IMG/VR virus record: IMGVR_UViG_3300020392_000087
Span: 1-23,230 of that record
Source: a virus
Length of the DNA stretch: 23,230 bases
Strand: one strand, 5' to 3'
The notes beneath the pieces are model-generated. The model saw only the letters and a list, made by a program, of their open reading frames with translations, was not told the origin of the DNA and made no database searches. How positions within the stretch are numbered: the first letter of the stretch is position 1; every line of letters begins with the position of its first letter. Below are positions 15,775 through 23,230 of the stretch, piece after piece. A program made the position numbers and the translations under genes.

Positions 15775-18189
15775 TTATCTTGGTTCAAATTGTTCTAAAC
15801 CAAATCCGCCTAGATTATCAAAACCTGCAGATTCAAAATCTTTTGGCGGTTTACCAGTTTTTCTCTGGTCAATTAACTCGCTTTGTTGAGTTGCTTGTAT
15901 TTTTGTTCTTTCGTCTTTTCGGTCTTCTTTATATTTGTCTTTATTTTTAATTACGTCTGCTTCGCGTTCTTTAAGCGACATGTTTAATTGAAATTCAAAT
16001 TCCATTAATTCTTTTTTAATTGCTGCTTCTCTTTCAAGTTTTGCAATATCAAATTGGCTCTGTGCTTGAGCGATTCTAACTTTGCTTTCGGCTAAGCTTT
16101 GTTGTTTTTGCATATCCGCTGCTGCTGCTGCTTGAGCTGATTGCGCATTAGCTTGAGATTGCATTTGAATATTTTGTTGTGCTAAAGCTCTATCTGCTTC
16201 CTGTTTTTTCTTTCTTCTTAACTTTAACAACTGATTTGCTAATTTTAAATTTCTAATTTCTCTAACATCTATAGCATCTTCAAGTTCAATTTGTTTTTGA
16301 GCTAAAGCAACTTGTATATTATTTTCTAATAATTGTTTTTCTTCTGTATCAGGCGCTAACTCTAAAAATATTCCAAAGTCATGCAAGTGTAATTCTTTTA
16401 TTTCTTCTAATGTTGCAACATCAAATTTACCTAATGATTGTATAAATGATTGATTAGTATTTCCATATTCTAATACATCAGAAATTCTTAAAGAAACCGA
16501 TTCTGCTGTTTTTAATGTTACATATAATCCACCCTGTAGTATATGTCTTGTAGCTGTATTACTATTAGCCGCTGCTAATTTTTGTACACCAACCAAAGCA
16601 TTTTTATCAGGTAGTGCCCCATCTCGTGCTTCATTCAATCCTGTAACATCTCTTAACATTTGCAAGTAATAATTATAGGATTGTATTAAACTTGCAATTT
16701 TAGTATTACCACCGCCTGCTCTTAATTCTTGAATAGGTACTCTTCCCTGATTAAATTCACCGTCTTGATTCATTGATCTACCAATAACGGAACCTGTTTG
16801 AAAATACATATTCAACGCTTCTTGTGGATTGTAATTTGTACCATTACCTAAATCCACTTCAGCAATGCCGTCCGCATCTAGGAACACGCCGTCTGGTACC
16901 ATTCTTGAAAGAACCTGCTGTAATTTTAGATGCGTTATTTGAATCATATCTGCAAATGTGGTCATTCTGCCGACTAATGATTCAGGCTTACCTTTATATA
17001 TTCTTGGTGCTACAATATTATAACTCATTTGTACCTTTGTAATATCGGACTTTGGTCTTGTCATGTTAGTTGCTTTATTCCATCTTAACATCATATCATG
17101 ACCAACTATCTTAGCGCCTTCGTATAAACATTCAATTGAACGATTTACTTTTTCAAATCTTGCTCTTGCGTCTTTTGGTGGATCAAAGAAATCTGTTTTT
17201 TCTATTGCTTTATCAGCACCTGTTGCTGTTTGTTTAATTTTATAAACTTGATTTTCAAAAGTTTTATATTCAAAATATAATATTTGAACGTAATTTTTAT
17301 CTTGATCTAAAGAATCACTGTATGCTTTTCTAGATATTCTATTACCACCTTTGTTTTGTATATCTTCAATATCTTGATTGCTTAATTGAGGAAATTGTTT
17401 TTTAAGCTCCATAATTGAAACTTTTCTTATTTCTCCTACATAATATATATCATCAAAATAAGGTGATTCTGTATATGAATATACTAAATCAGCCGGGTCT
17501 ACGTATTCTAATTTTATTCCCTCCGCTGTGTTAAAGCTATTTTTAATACAACCAATACCTAAAACACATATATCGTAATCTAATCTTTTCTTTAATAAAT
17601 TATATTTATTTGATAAAAACACATTATCAATAGCTTGTTCTTGTGCAATTTCTATAGATTGTTTATAGTTTAATTGCATATGAAGATTTAATTCTTCAGG
17701 ATTTTCAGGTATAGATGCAGGATCATTTGATAATGTTCTCACTCCTAAAGCTTCCTCCATTTCCATTGCAAATTGTTTTGCATACATATCATTTAGCATA
17801 TCTTGAACAAACTGCGTTCTTTGTTTAGAAGCGGATTCATCAACTGAAAATGCTTTTAAATTATATGTTCTTTCTTGTATTCCATTTACAACTATATCTA
17901 CAAACTTAGGTATAATAGGAACTGGTTTCCAATCTAAATTTAAATATGACAAATCGCCATTAATAGATAATTCGTCTTTATATTTTTGTATACTCTGTTC
18001 TCCTCTTGCATATAACCTTAGTCTATGAAACTGGTCTCTATTTGCAAAATAACGTGTACTACCTGAATCTTTTTTAAACCATTCTGATTCTATAGCTTTT
18101 GCAACTTGCAAACCATATTTTAAATCAGCTTTCTCAGCGCTAGGAACTGCCTGGCTTGGAAAAGAACCTTTTGTTACTACTTTTGACAT
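15775..18189 (-). CDS. Portal protein
   Basis: The 804-residue protein directly follows the terminase and has the size of large P22/crAss-like portals. Family-like segments include NRDQFHRLRLYARGEQSIQK (residues about 50-69), LNLDWKPVPIIPKFVDIVVN (about 83-102), VDPADLVYSYTESPYFDDIY in the wing region, and the RDVTGLNEARDG stretch ahead of the stem. From about 632 to 770 the chain is a very long Gln/Ala/Lys/Glu-rich helical region, fitting a barrel that reaches into the capsid. The ATG directly abuts the TAG stop of the terminase gene in the same frame. The leader is AT-rich with no Shine-Dalgarno. Confidence 0.9.
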   Translation of the reverse strand: MSKVVTKGSFPSQAVPSAEKADLKYGLQVAKAIESEWFKKDSGSTRYFANRDQFHRLRLYARGEQSIQKYKDELSINGDLSYLNLDWKPVPIIPKFVDIVVNGIQERTYNLKAFSVDESASKQRTQFVQDMLNDMYAKQFAMEMEEALGVRTLSNDPASIPENPEELNLHMQLNYKQSIEIAQEQAIDNVFLSNKYNLLKKRLDYDICVLGIGCIKNSFNTAEGIKLEYVDPADLVYSYTESPYFDDIYYVGEIRKVSIMELKKQFPQLSNQDIEDIQNKGGNRISRKAYSDSLDQDKNYVQILYFEYKTFENQVYKIKQTATGADKAIEKTDFFDPPKDARARFEKVNRSIECLYEGAKIVGHDMMLRWNKATNMTRPKSDITKVQMSYNIVAPRIYKGKPESLVGRMTTFADMIQITHLKLQQVLSRMVPDGVFLDADGIAEVDLGNGTNYNPQEALNMYFQTGSVIGRSMNQDGEFNQGRVPIQELRAGGGNTKIASLIQSYNYYLQMLRDVTGLNEARDGALPDKNALVGVQKLAAANSNTATRHILQGGLYVTLKTAESVSLRISDVLEYGNTNQSFIQSLGKFDVATLEEIKELHLHDFGIFLELAPDTEEKQLLENNIQVALAQKQIELEDAIDVREIRNLKLANQLLKLRRKKKQEADRALAQQNIQMQSQANAQSAQAAAAADMQKQQSLAESKVRIAQAQSQFDIAKLEREAAIKKELMEFEFQLNMSLKEREADVIKNKDKYKEDRKDERTKIQATQQSELIDQRKTGKPPKDFESAGFDNLGGFGLEQFEPR

Positions 18190-20400
18190 CTATTGTATTA
18201 TTTTTGAAATATTTCCTTTGTTATTGTATTTAGCAAAACTAAAGTTAACTTTACTATTTAATTGTTTTATTTGTTTAGGTACGTATAAATTTTTATTACA
18301 AGCCATGATTGCTAACCCAGAGCTTATAGCCGCATCAAATTTTGTTCTTTTATTTATATCAAATTTTGACCAATCATTTAATGTCTCATTAAAATACATA
18401 TTTCCGTGAGAGCCGTCTATTTTAATTCCAACATGCTCGTTTATATAGCTTTCGATCGCTGAGGCATGAGCCTGCCTTATATCTTCACTTGAGTTTGGTA
18501 TACCACCTATTTCTTTTTCAGCAACAGATAATTTATTCCAAACTTTATCAGGTCTATTCATTGAATAACCTCTATAGCCTCTTCTTTTTAAATAATATAA
18601 TAATCTTGGTTTATTATTTTCTGCTAATATCGGCATGCCATAAAACACTAAAGCCATTAAAACATCTTCAAAAAACATTTCAGCTGTTTGTGGTCTAGCT
18701 ATATATTCAAGAAAAAATTGATTAGCAGGAATATTTTCCATACTAAATTTAGTTAAACCGTGTAAAGAGCCTTTAGAGCCTTTGCCGTCTGTTGTTCCTG
18801 ATATATCATAGCTATCACAACCAAACGCGCCCATATGTTCATTACCAGGATATTTTATATTATTCTTTAATAATATATTGTTTTGATATTTTAAATCTGG
18901 TACCCAACTAACTTTAAATCTCCCATTTGGATTTGGTGTAAATTGTACTTTAGAATCTTTAATACCGTTTTTCCAAGAAAAAGTACCTTGCGTTAATAGC
19001 GCATTATATTTAGCTTCTTCATTAAAATCTATTTGCTCATAAATTTTTGCTAAATTAAAAATACTATTTTTTGTTTCATCCCTAAAGGCATGCTCTTCTG
19101 TTCTAGGGAATTGTCTATAAAATTCATTTAAAGCGTCTTGATCTCCTTTTAAGCCTTCAACTTCGTTTTCCCAATGTTCAATAACCCCGATGCCAATATA
19201 TTGCCCGTAATTATCTTGAACTTCTTTTTCTGGTGTATTGAATACAGGTAATCCAAAAGAATCAATGAATCCCTCGAAGTTCCACTCCATAGGTATGAAC
19301 AAACTATATAGTCCCGAGCGAGTCTGTCCATTGCGGTTTCTTTTTGTAACATCTGAGTCATTATATAATTTTTTAAAGTTCCCACCGCCTTTATCTAATG
19401 AGTTGCTTGTTGAACCCATCATACACTTTCCTATAACTCGACTACCTAATCTAAGCGTTGTCTTAGTGACCCTCCAGTTGTTGAGGATGTTCTCGGGCCT
19501 CTCCCATTTGCCTGCTTCGTCGTGGACAAGGAGTGCAAGTTTTTCACCGTCATAGGAGTTGTCACCGGTGTTTTTCCAATCGATGGTGGTGTCCAATCCC
19601 TCGAGCTCCTCGGCCCTTTGCTTCGAGAGTAATTTCTTACGTGTAAATTTACTTGCGGGTACACGATATGCCAATTCGGTTTTGGGTCTATCCATACCGT
19701 CTTGTATTGGTTTAAAAAAGAATGGGTAGTTAACTGATATGGGTACCACCTTATCAGTGAACATTTTTTTTGCGTCAGCTCCAGACTTGGATAAAATCCC
19801 GTACCTAGCATCACTTGATATGGTTGCCAAATTAACAACTTCTCCTGATGCCATAAATGAAAACCCAGATCTTCTGTTTTTAAGATAGCACATTCCATAA
19901 GATCGCTCGTCCGCTTTACAGGCTTCCCAGAATAAAAAGAATAATCTGTTTGCTTCTCGAAACTCTGGCCTGCCAACATCAATCTTGGTCCACTGCAAGT
20001 ACATGTAATGAGTACCAGTAATATAAGTATTAACCCCTTTATTACTGAACCAATACCCTTGTTCCCTTTTAGTAAACTCTTCATCTATATAATTATGCCA
20101 CTTATTTTGAAATTCAACCGGTAAATCTTTCCAGTCAAATATTGTTTTAATCGCCTTTAATTCTTTAGGCAAAGGAAATACTTCCCATTTGTTATTACCT
20201 TTAAAAACATTTTTAGGTTTTGGTAATGCTATCCGCAGATTTTGGATTTCATATATTTCACCAATTTCACCAGTTTTTGATATAACGATAATATCGTGCT
20301 CTTTATTATATCCATATTTCCACTTTTTAGACTTGTTTAATCTTTTTATTGTGTTTATTTTAACAGGCTCTATAACCTTATATAAACTTTGTTGATACAT
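18190..20400 (-). CDS. terL: Terminase large subunit (ATPase + nuclease)
   Basis: This 736-residue protein packages DNA into the prohead. The Walker B motif is LALLVHDE at 288-295 (Asp294, Glu295), followed by AGKW. The coupling motif is KCMMGSTSN at 325-333. The Walker A position is KNRRSGFSFMAS at 174-185 and lacks the usual GK(S/T), so ATP binding must use the Arg residues or a variant loop, as in some phage terminases. The nuclease domain starts around GAFGCDSYD (Asp529) and ends with FDAAISSGLAIMA (Asp689), a plausible RNase H-like metal site. The gene overlaps the 90-residue gene by one base (TAATG) and stops with TAG abutting the portal ATG. The region coding residues about 254-320 is unusually GC-rich. 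Confidence 0.92.
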   Translation of the reverse strand: MYQQSLYKVIEPVKINTIKRLNKSKKWKYGYNKEHDIIVISKTGEIGEIYEIQNLRIALPKPKNVFKGNNKWEVFPLPKELKAIKTIFDWKDLPVEFQNKWHNYIDEEFTKREQGYWFSNKGVNTYITGTHYMYLQWTKIDVGRPEFREANRLFFLFWEACKADERSYGMCYLKNRRSGFSFMASGEVVNLATISSDARYGILSKSGADAKKMFTDKVVPISVNYPFFFKPIQDGMDRPKTELAYRVPASKFTRKKLLSKQRAEELEGLDTTIDWKNTGDNSYDGEKLALLVHDEAGKWERPENILNNWRVTKTTLRLGSRVIGKCMMGSTSNSLDKGGGNFKKLYNDSDVTKRNRNGQTRSGLYSLFIPMEWNFEGFIDSFGLPVFNTPEKEVQDNYGQYIGIGVIEHWENEVEGLKGDQDALNEFYRQFPRTEEHAFRDETKNSIFNLAKIYEQIDFNEEAKYNALLTQGTFSWKNGIKDSKVQFTPNPNGRFKVSWVPDLKYQNNILLKNNIKYPGNEHMGAFGCDSYDISGTTDGKGSKGSLHGLTKFSMENIPANQFFLEYIARPQTAEMFFEDVLMALVFYGMPILAENNKPRLLYYLKRRGYRGYSMNRPDKVWNKLSVAEKEIGGIPNSSEDIRQAHASAIESYINEHVGIKIDGSHGNMYFNETLNDWSKFDINKRTKFDAAISSGLAIMACNKNLYVPKQIKQLNSKVNFSFAKYNNKGNISKIIQ
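19381..20000. other. GC-rich island inside the terminase ATPase domain
   Basis: Counting by hand, 93 of 180 bases are G or C in 19441-19620 (52%), and lines out to about 20000 stay near 35-43%. Neighbouring stretches are lower, for example 16 of 60 at 20161-20220 and 9 of 60 at 20821-20880. The peak covers the Walker B motif of the terminase. Confidence 0.7.
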
Positions 20401-20672
20401 TATTTTGATCTTTTTTCTGCAAAACCTTTAAATGTATCTTGCTTTTGTTCAATTGTTTTACCTTCTAATAATGCTTTTTCTTCTTCAATTCTGTTTAATA
20501 TTTCAAATGCATCAAATATTGCAAGCTTTTTTGTTGCCGCCGCATTTTTTAATCTATCTGCAGAAATATCGTCTTCAGTTTCTACTATAGGTTCTTTAGC
20601 AACTTTAATAAGTTCTTTTACAGCTTTATGTCCAGCTTGGATTATATTCTGTTTCGTTTCCTTTACGTTCAT
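20400..20672 (-). CDS. Small helical protein, candidate small terminase subunit
   Basis: The 90-residue protein is encoded directly before the large terminase, with its TAA overlapping the terminase ATG by one base. It is almost entirely helical, with a core DISADRLKNAAATKKLAIFD (residues 35-54) followed by AFEILNRIEEEKALLEG, a pattern that seems conserved in related phages from memory. Position and helix content fit a small terminase subunit, but no DNA-binding helix-turn-helix is obvious, so this is a positional guess. Its start lies 47 bases inside the end of the GroES-like gene. No later Met is available, so this start is forced unless a GTG/TTG is used. Confidence 0.65.
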   Translation of the reverse strand: MNVKETKQNIIQAGHKAVKELIKVAKEPIVETEDDISADRLKNAAATKKLAIFDAFEILNRIEEEKALLEGKTIEQKQDTFKGFAEKRSK

Positions 20673-21210
20673 ATTTAATAGTTATAAATTTAGTTAATAC
20701 TCTATATAATCTTTCGCCATCAATAATGAATTCGTATTCACCACTGGGCATAAATCCAACCAAATCATTAACTTTAATTTTGTTAAAATTTTTATTTAAA
20801 TATTTAACTATACCTCGTAAAGGTATTTCTTTTTCTATAATATTATTTGATTTAATTGGTTTTATAAAACAATAATCTTTTGGTGCATACCATATATTAT
20901 TTCTTTTATATAAAAATATTTGATCTGCTGTTACAAAATATTTATTTTCTTTCCAGTAGCTTCGACTATTTTTTTCTATACCCTTAGCATCATGAAATCT
21001 TCTAAAAACATTATGGTGTACAATTACTTCATCGCCAACTTTTATTTCAGTTTTTTCTGATTTAGGCAATGCTGTCACTATACCGACACGACTAACATAT
21101 CGATGATCAGCTAATTCTGAATTAAGAATTAACTCTGTACCATCGATATATTTTTTATTGTCGTATCTTTCTTGTTTTGGTTTGATTATAAAATTAAATA
21201 TACTCTGCAT
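20626..21210 (-). CDS. Tandem GroES-like protein (putative phage co-chaperonin)
   Basis: The 194-residue protein appears to be two GroES-type folds in a row. Copy 1 (about 4-103) has FIIKPK, a GTELILNSEL loop and HRYVSRVGIVTALP, then IKVGDEVIVHHNVFRRF, DAKG and YFVTADQIFLYK. Copy 2 (about 112-182) has DYCFIKPIK, PLRGIVKYL, IKVNDLVGFM, EYEFIIDGERLYRVL and FITIKYE. Both match the GroES order of strand, R-G-x-V, V-K-V-G-D-x-V, Y/F-x-F-x-x-D-G, Y-x-V and final D-I strand. A GroES-like protein beside head genes could partner the host chaperonin to fold the capsid protein, as T4 gp31 does. Whether it forms a ring or binds GroEL is unknown. It overlaps the 72-residue gene by one base (TAATG). Confidence 0.75.
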   Translation of the reverse strand: MQSIFNFIIKPKQERYDNKKYIDGTELILNSELADHRYVSRVGIVTALPKSEKTEIKVGDEVIVHHNVFRRFHDAKGIEKNSRSYWKENKYFVTADQIFLYKRNNIWYAPKDYCFIKPIKSNNIIEKEIPLRGIVKYLNKNFNKIKVNDLVGFMPSGEYEFIIDGERLYRVLTKFITIKYERKGNETEYNPSWT

Positions 21211-21428
21211 TAATATTCTAAATTATACTCAACTGCAATAGCCATATTTTTATTAAAATCTTTCCAAGGTAAAACTTCTTTACCTTTTTTTATAAAAATT
21301 GAAAATTTATCAGATTGTTCAACTATTTCAGAAATAGTATGGCCGCCATAAACTTCTTGGCCAACAGAATAATGCATTGCATCATTTTTATAATCTTTAC
21401 CTATGCTGATTTTTCTTACCAGTGACAT
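21210..21428 (-). CDS. Small conserved-looking phage protein, 72 aa
   Basis: I cannot assign a function. The sequence (MSLVRKISIGKDYKNDAMHY, then SVGQEVYGGHTISEIV, SIFIKKGKEVLPWKDF and a hydrophobic end AIAVEYNLEY) looks like a compact beta-barrel domain. It resembles small proteins placed ahead of terminase genes in marine phages, from memory. The stop overlaps the next gene's ATG by one base, so the two are probably translated together. Confidence 0.7.
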   Translation of the reverse strand: MSLVRKISIGKDYKNDAMHYSVGQEVYGGHTISEIVEQSDKFSIFIKKGKEVLPWKDFNKNMAIAVEYNLEY

Positions 21429-21433
21429 GATTG

Positions 21434-21685
21434 TTATTCTGTGGTTTTAGCAACTTCCTCTACGTCCTTAAAAGTACCGTCTTGTAAATTAACAGTAACT
21501 TTACCATATTGCTTTTCTAAATTATTTTGTAATTTATTAAGATCGCTTTGAAAATTGTTAGAGGCATGCAGTAGTTGGTGTTTTTGCATTTCAATATTAC
21601 CTAGCTGAGCAGCTGCATTATTTATTTTAGCTACTAATTCTTGTAATTCTTTTAATTGTTCTTTGGTTATTTTATTTTCACTCAT
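21434..21685 (-). CDS. Small coiled-coil protein, 83 aa
   Basis: The chain is a long helix pair (EQLKELQELVAKINNAAAQL and QSDLNKLQNNLEKQYGKVTV) ending in NLQDGTFKDVEE. The layout recalls prefoldin-like helical hairpins, and similar small proteins occur in marine phage genomes, but no function can be read from it. It lies five bases ahead of the 72-residue gene and 72 bases after the 106-residue gene. The 72-base gap is AT-rich and holds a weak TATAAT-like box but nothing convincing. Confidence 0.7.
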   Translation of the reverse strand: MSENKITKEQLKELQELVAKINNAAAQLGNIEMQKHQLLHASNNFQSDLNKLQNNLEKQYGKVTVNLQDGTFKDVEEVAKTTE

Positions 21686-21757
21686 TGGTTTTAATTTTTA
21701 AATATTTAATTATACTATATTTTATTAATTACTTGTTTTACAGGTTTTCTAAATTAA

Positions 21758-22078
21758 TTATTCACCCGCAAAAGGACTATGGTATGTTTTAGAAACAGGA
21801 TTCTTTTTTAAATCTATATTTTTTTTAATAGTTGCTTTTAAAGCATCTACTTCTAAACCAGCTTCTAACCATCCAATTATATCTGATTCTTTTAAATCAG
21901 CATATTCTGTAAAATTATCTTTATCAAAATCTACAGAATGAGTTCCAATCATATTATCAGTATAATCACCTTCTGACCCATTTAAACCGTAATGAACAGT
22001 ATAAATAACATCAGATTTACCTTCGTGAGATATATGCGCATCTAATGCATATATATTCCATTTATAAGTTATTGCCAT
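21758..22078 (-). CDS. Small fibre-associated protein, 106 aa, unknown function
   Basis: The start MAITYKWNIYALDAHISHEG and the later LKESDIIGWLEAGLEVDALK, followed by a KKNP...SPFAGE end, match a short protein that often sits near tail-fibre genes in marine phages (from memory: aromatic 'KW' start, 'DV/IIGWL' in the middle, 'P...PW' or similar end). The ATG lies 17 bases inside the end of the fibre gene, so the two are coupled. It may help fibre assembly or be a small virion protein; neither is shown by the sequence. Confidence 0.72.
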   Translation of the reverse strand: MAITYKWNIYALDAHISHEGKSDVIYTVHYGLNGSEGDYTDNMIGTHSVDFDKDNFTEYADLKESDIIGWLEAGLEVDALKATIKKNIDLKKNPVSKTYHSPFAGE

Positions 22079-23230
22079 TTTTTATTTGTTTTTTAAGTTG
22101 TTCTATTTCTGTTTTTAATTCTTTAACTGCTTCAATTAAATATCCAGTAAGGTTACCGTAGGCAACACTTAATGTACCGTCATTATCAGTTACTAATTCT
22201 GGTGCTATTTTTTGTATTTCTTGCGCTATAACACCACTACTATCTTTACCGGTATCTTTTCTAGTAAAGCTAACACCACGCATATTGTATACTTTAGAGC
22301 CGTCTAAAGTTTTGATATTTTCTTTTAATTTTATATCTGAAAAAGCTACAACATCACTTGACGCTAATACAGACCCTGTAACGTGAAGTTTTTGAGATGG
22401 CGATGTATTTCCAATACCTATATTTCCAGTGTTTGCAATAACTAAATTATTACTAACATTATTTGATCCAAAAGACATCTGACCGCTATCTCTATTATAT
22501 ATAAAAGCATTTGTTCCTGATTTATTAATTAATAAAGCATCACCAGTTCCTGTACCGTTATCAGCATCTGAAAGATATATTTGTCCTGAGCTGCCGGCTT
22601 GACCTACAACATGAAGATTACCGCCTGGCGAAGTTGTTCCAATGCCTACTCGACCTGAACTATCAATAGTAAATCTATCATTTGTGCCTAATTGACTGTT
22701 ATCTGATATTTTAAATTTATCGCTATCAGAAGCATCTATACCCATACAAAAAGTGTTACCACCATTCGTAACAAAACTCATACTTGCATCTCTTGTTGTT
22801 GAGCCTGTTTCTATTTTAAAAGTCGGAAAATCAGTATCTGCTGAACTTTTAATATGTAAAATATTTGTATCTACTAAACTTGTTCTACCAATAGCTACTC
22901 CGCCGCCAGATGTTATACGCATTCTTTCTGTATCTTCAGTAAATAATTGTATAGTTTTACCTGAATCTTCAGCGTTAAATTTTAAATCACCATCAGTTTT
23001 TATTTCAGCAGTTCCACTGCCAACATTTCTAAGTAATATTGTTTTTGATTGGTTTGCTGCACTATCTAATCTTAATGTATTTCCTGTTCCAAAAATTTCT
23101 AATTTAGCACCAGGCGAGGTAGTTCCGATTCCTACGTTTCCTGACGAATCCAGTCGCATTCTTTCTGTACCACTTGTATAACTTCTTATTTGGCTAATAC
23201 TTCCACTTCCCGCCCTAAGTTGTAATAAAC
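22062..23230 (-). CDS. Tail fibre/appendage protein with C-terminal S74 intramolecular chaperone domain (partial, N-terminus beyond right edge)
   Basis: The frame is open to the right edge. The ATG at 23157-23159 is internal: it sits inside TERMRLDSSG, which recurs later as TERMRITSGG, and the codons before it continue in the same style (LLQLRAGSGSISQIRSYTSG). Within the window, counting from that Met, there are repeats NVGIGTTSP (8-16), VAIGRTS (88-94), VGIGTTSP (171-178) and IGIGNTSP (247-254), the usual stacked beta units of phage appendages. The S74 domain starts at AFSDIKLKENI with Ser274 and Lys279 as the expected Ser-Lys dyad. It continues with SSGVIAQEIQKIAPELV and YGNLTGYLIEAVKEL, and ends in a helix. 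The domain should trimerise the fibre and cut itself off before Ser274. The N-terminal attachment and receptor-binding parts lie outside the window. Confidence 0.9.
   Translation of the reverse strand, partial: LLQLRAGSGSISQIRSYTSGTERMRLDSSGNVGIGTTSPGAKLEIFGTGNTLRLDSAANQSKTILLRNVGSGTAEIKTDGDLKFNAEDSGKTIQLFTEDTERMRITSGGGVAIGRTSLVDTNILHIKSSADTDFPTFKIETGSTTRDASMSFVTNGGNTFCMGIDASDSDKFKISDNSQLGTNDRFTIDSSGRVGIGTTSPGGNLHVVGQAGSSGQIYLSDADNGTGTGDALLINKSGTNAFIYNRDSGQMSFGSNNVSNNLVIANTGNIGIGNTSPSQKLHVTGSVLASSDVVAFSDIKLKENIKTLDGSKVYNMRGVSFTRKDTGKDSSGVIAQEIQKIAPELVTDNDGTLSVAYGNLTGYLIEAVKELKTEIEQLKKQIKNGNNL
22380..23150 (-). repeat. Degenerate GIGTTSP repeats in the fibre gene
   Basis: Four units of the form (D/N)SSG-x-V-G-I-G-T-T-S-P-x-x-x-L occur at about 23100-23150, 22851-22919 (diverged), 22608-22664 and 22380-22433. 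At the DNA level the copies near 22625 and 23113 share an imperfect ~40-base stretch beginning ggcga(a/g)gt(t/a)gttcc. They likely arose by duplication inside the fibre shaft. Confidence 0.65.

Noticed and set aside
21709-21714. TATAAT box on the minus strand in the 72-base gap before the 83-residue gene
   Set aside because: No matching -35 element at the right spacing and no Bacteroidetes TAnnTTTG element; such boxes are expected by chance in DNA this AT-rich.
23157-23159. ATG as the true start of the fibre gene
   Set aside because: It lies inside a recurring TERMR-x-x-S-G repeat and the frame stays open upstream to the window edge, so it is an internal methionine.
22753-23181. Plus-strand open frame of 142 codons opposite the fibre gene
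   Set aside because: It mirrors the repeated fibre codons (a shadow of the GIGTTSP-type repeats) and has no leader or neighbours on that strand.
1-23230. tRNA genes, CRISPR arrays, insertion sequences or attachment sites
   Set aside because: I saw no cloverleaf-like sequence, regularly spaced direct repeats, transposase-like coding or terminal inverted repeats in the window.

Overview
The window looks like part of the virion (head and tail) module of a tailed, short-tailed (podovirus-type) phage. Every gene I can support lies on the minus strand, so the biological reading order runs from the right edge to the left. Gaps between genes are at most about 70 bases, and several gene pairs are joined by stop/start overlaps (ATGA, TAATG) or by a stop directly abutting the next ATG. 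Base composition is AT-rich, roughly 30% GC by eye. None of the start codons I checked has a GGAG-type Shine-Dalgarno sequence; instead they have A-rich leaders such as the one before the capsid gene. That pattern is typical of Bacteroidetes, so I infer a phage of a low-GC, probably aquatic, flavobacterium-like host. Several proteins (terminase, portal, capsid, connector, stabilization protein) recall the crAss-like and related marine phage structural module. That is a judgement from remembered family patterns, not from a search.

Layout in reading order. Right end (23230 to 21434): a tail-fibre or appendage gene entering from outside the window, ending in an S74-type self-cleaving chaperone domain, then a small 106-residue protein and a small coiled-coil protein. 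Packaging and head (21428 to 13058): a 72-residue conserved protein, a protein built of two GroES-like folds, a 90-residue helical protein (small-terminase candidate), large terminase, portal, an acidic scaffold candidate and the major capsid protein, closed by a strong intrinsic terminator at 13006-13043. Connector and tail (12985 to 5352): a 250-residue protein, two connector (ring/tubular) proteins, a very basic 149-residue protein, and the tail stabilization protein, which is split into two ORFs (1069 + 430 residues) by one in-frame TAA. Ejection module (5351 to left edge): a degenerate GNAT-like protein, a 280-residue alanine/glutamine-rich protein that also ends in an S74-type domain, a 479-residue helical protein, and a very large protein that stays open to the left edge and carries an HExxH metalloprotease motif.

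Together the genes describe capsid folding (GroES-like), assembly (scaffold, capsid, portal), DNA packaging (terminase), neck and tail building, host recognition (fibre) and probably DNA ejection (left-end proteins). No replication, lysis, integration, tRNA or CRISPR feature is visible. The points most worth a second look are the single-stop split of the stabilization protein with its cadherin-like insert, the tandem GroES-like protein, the S74 domain on a non-fibre protein, the HExxH motif in a putative ejection protein, and a GC-rich island inside the terminase ATPase domain.
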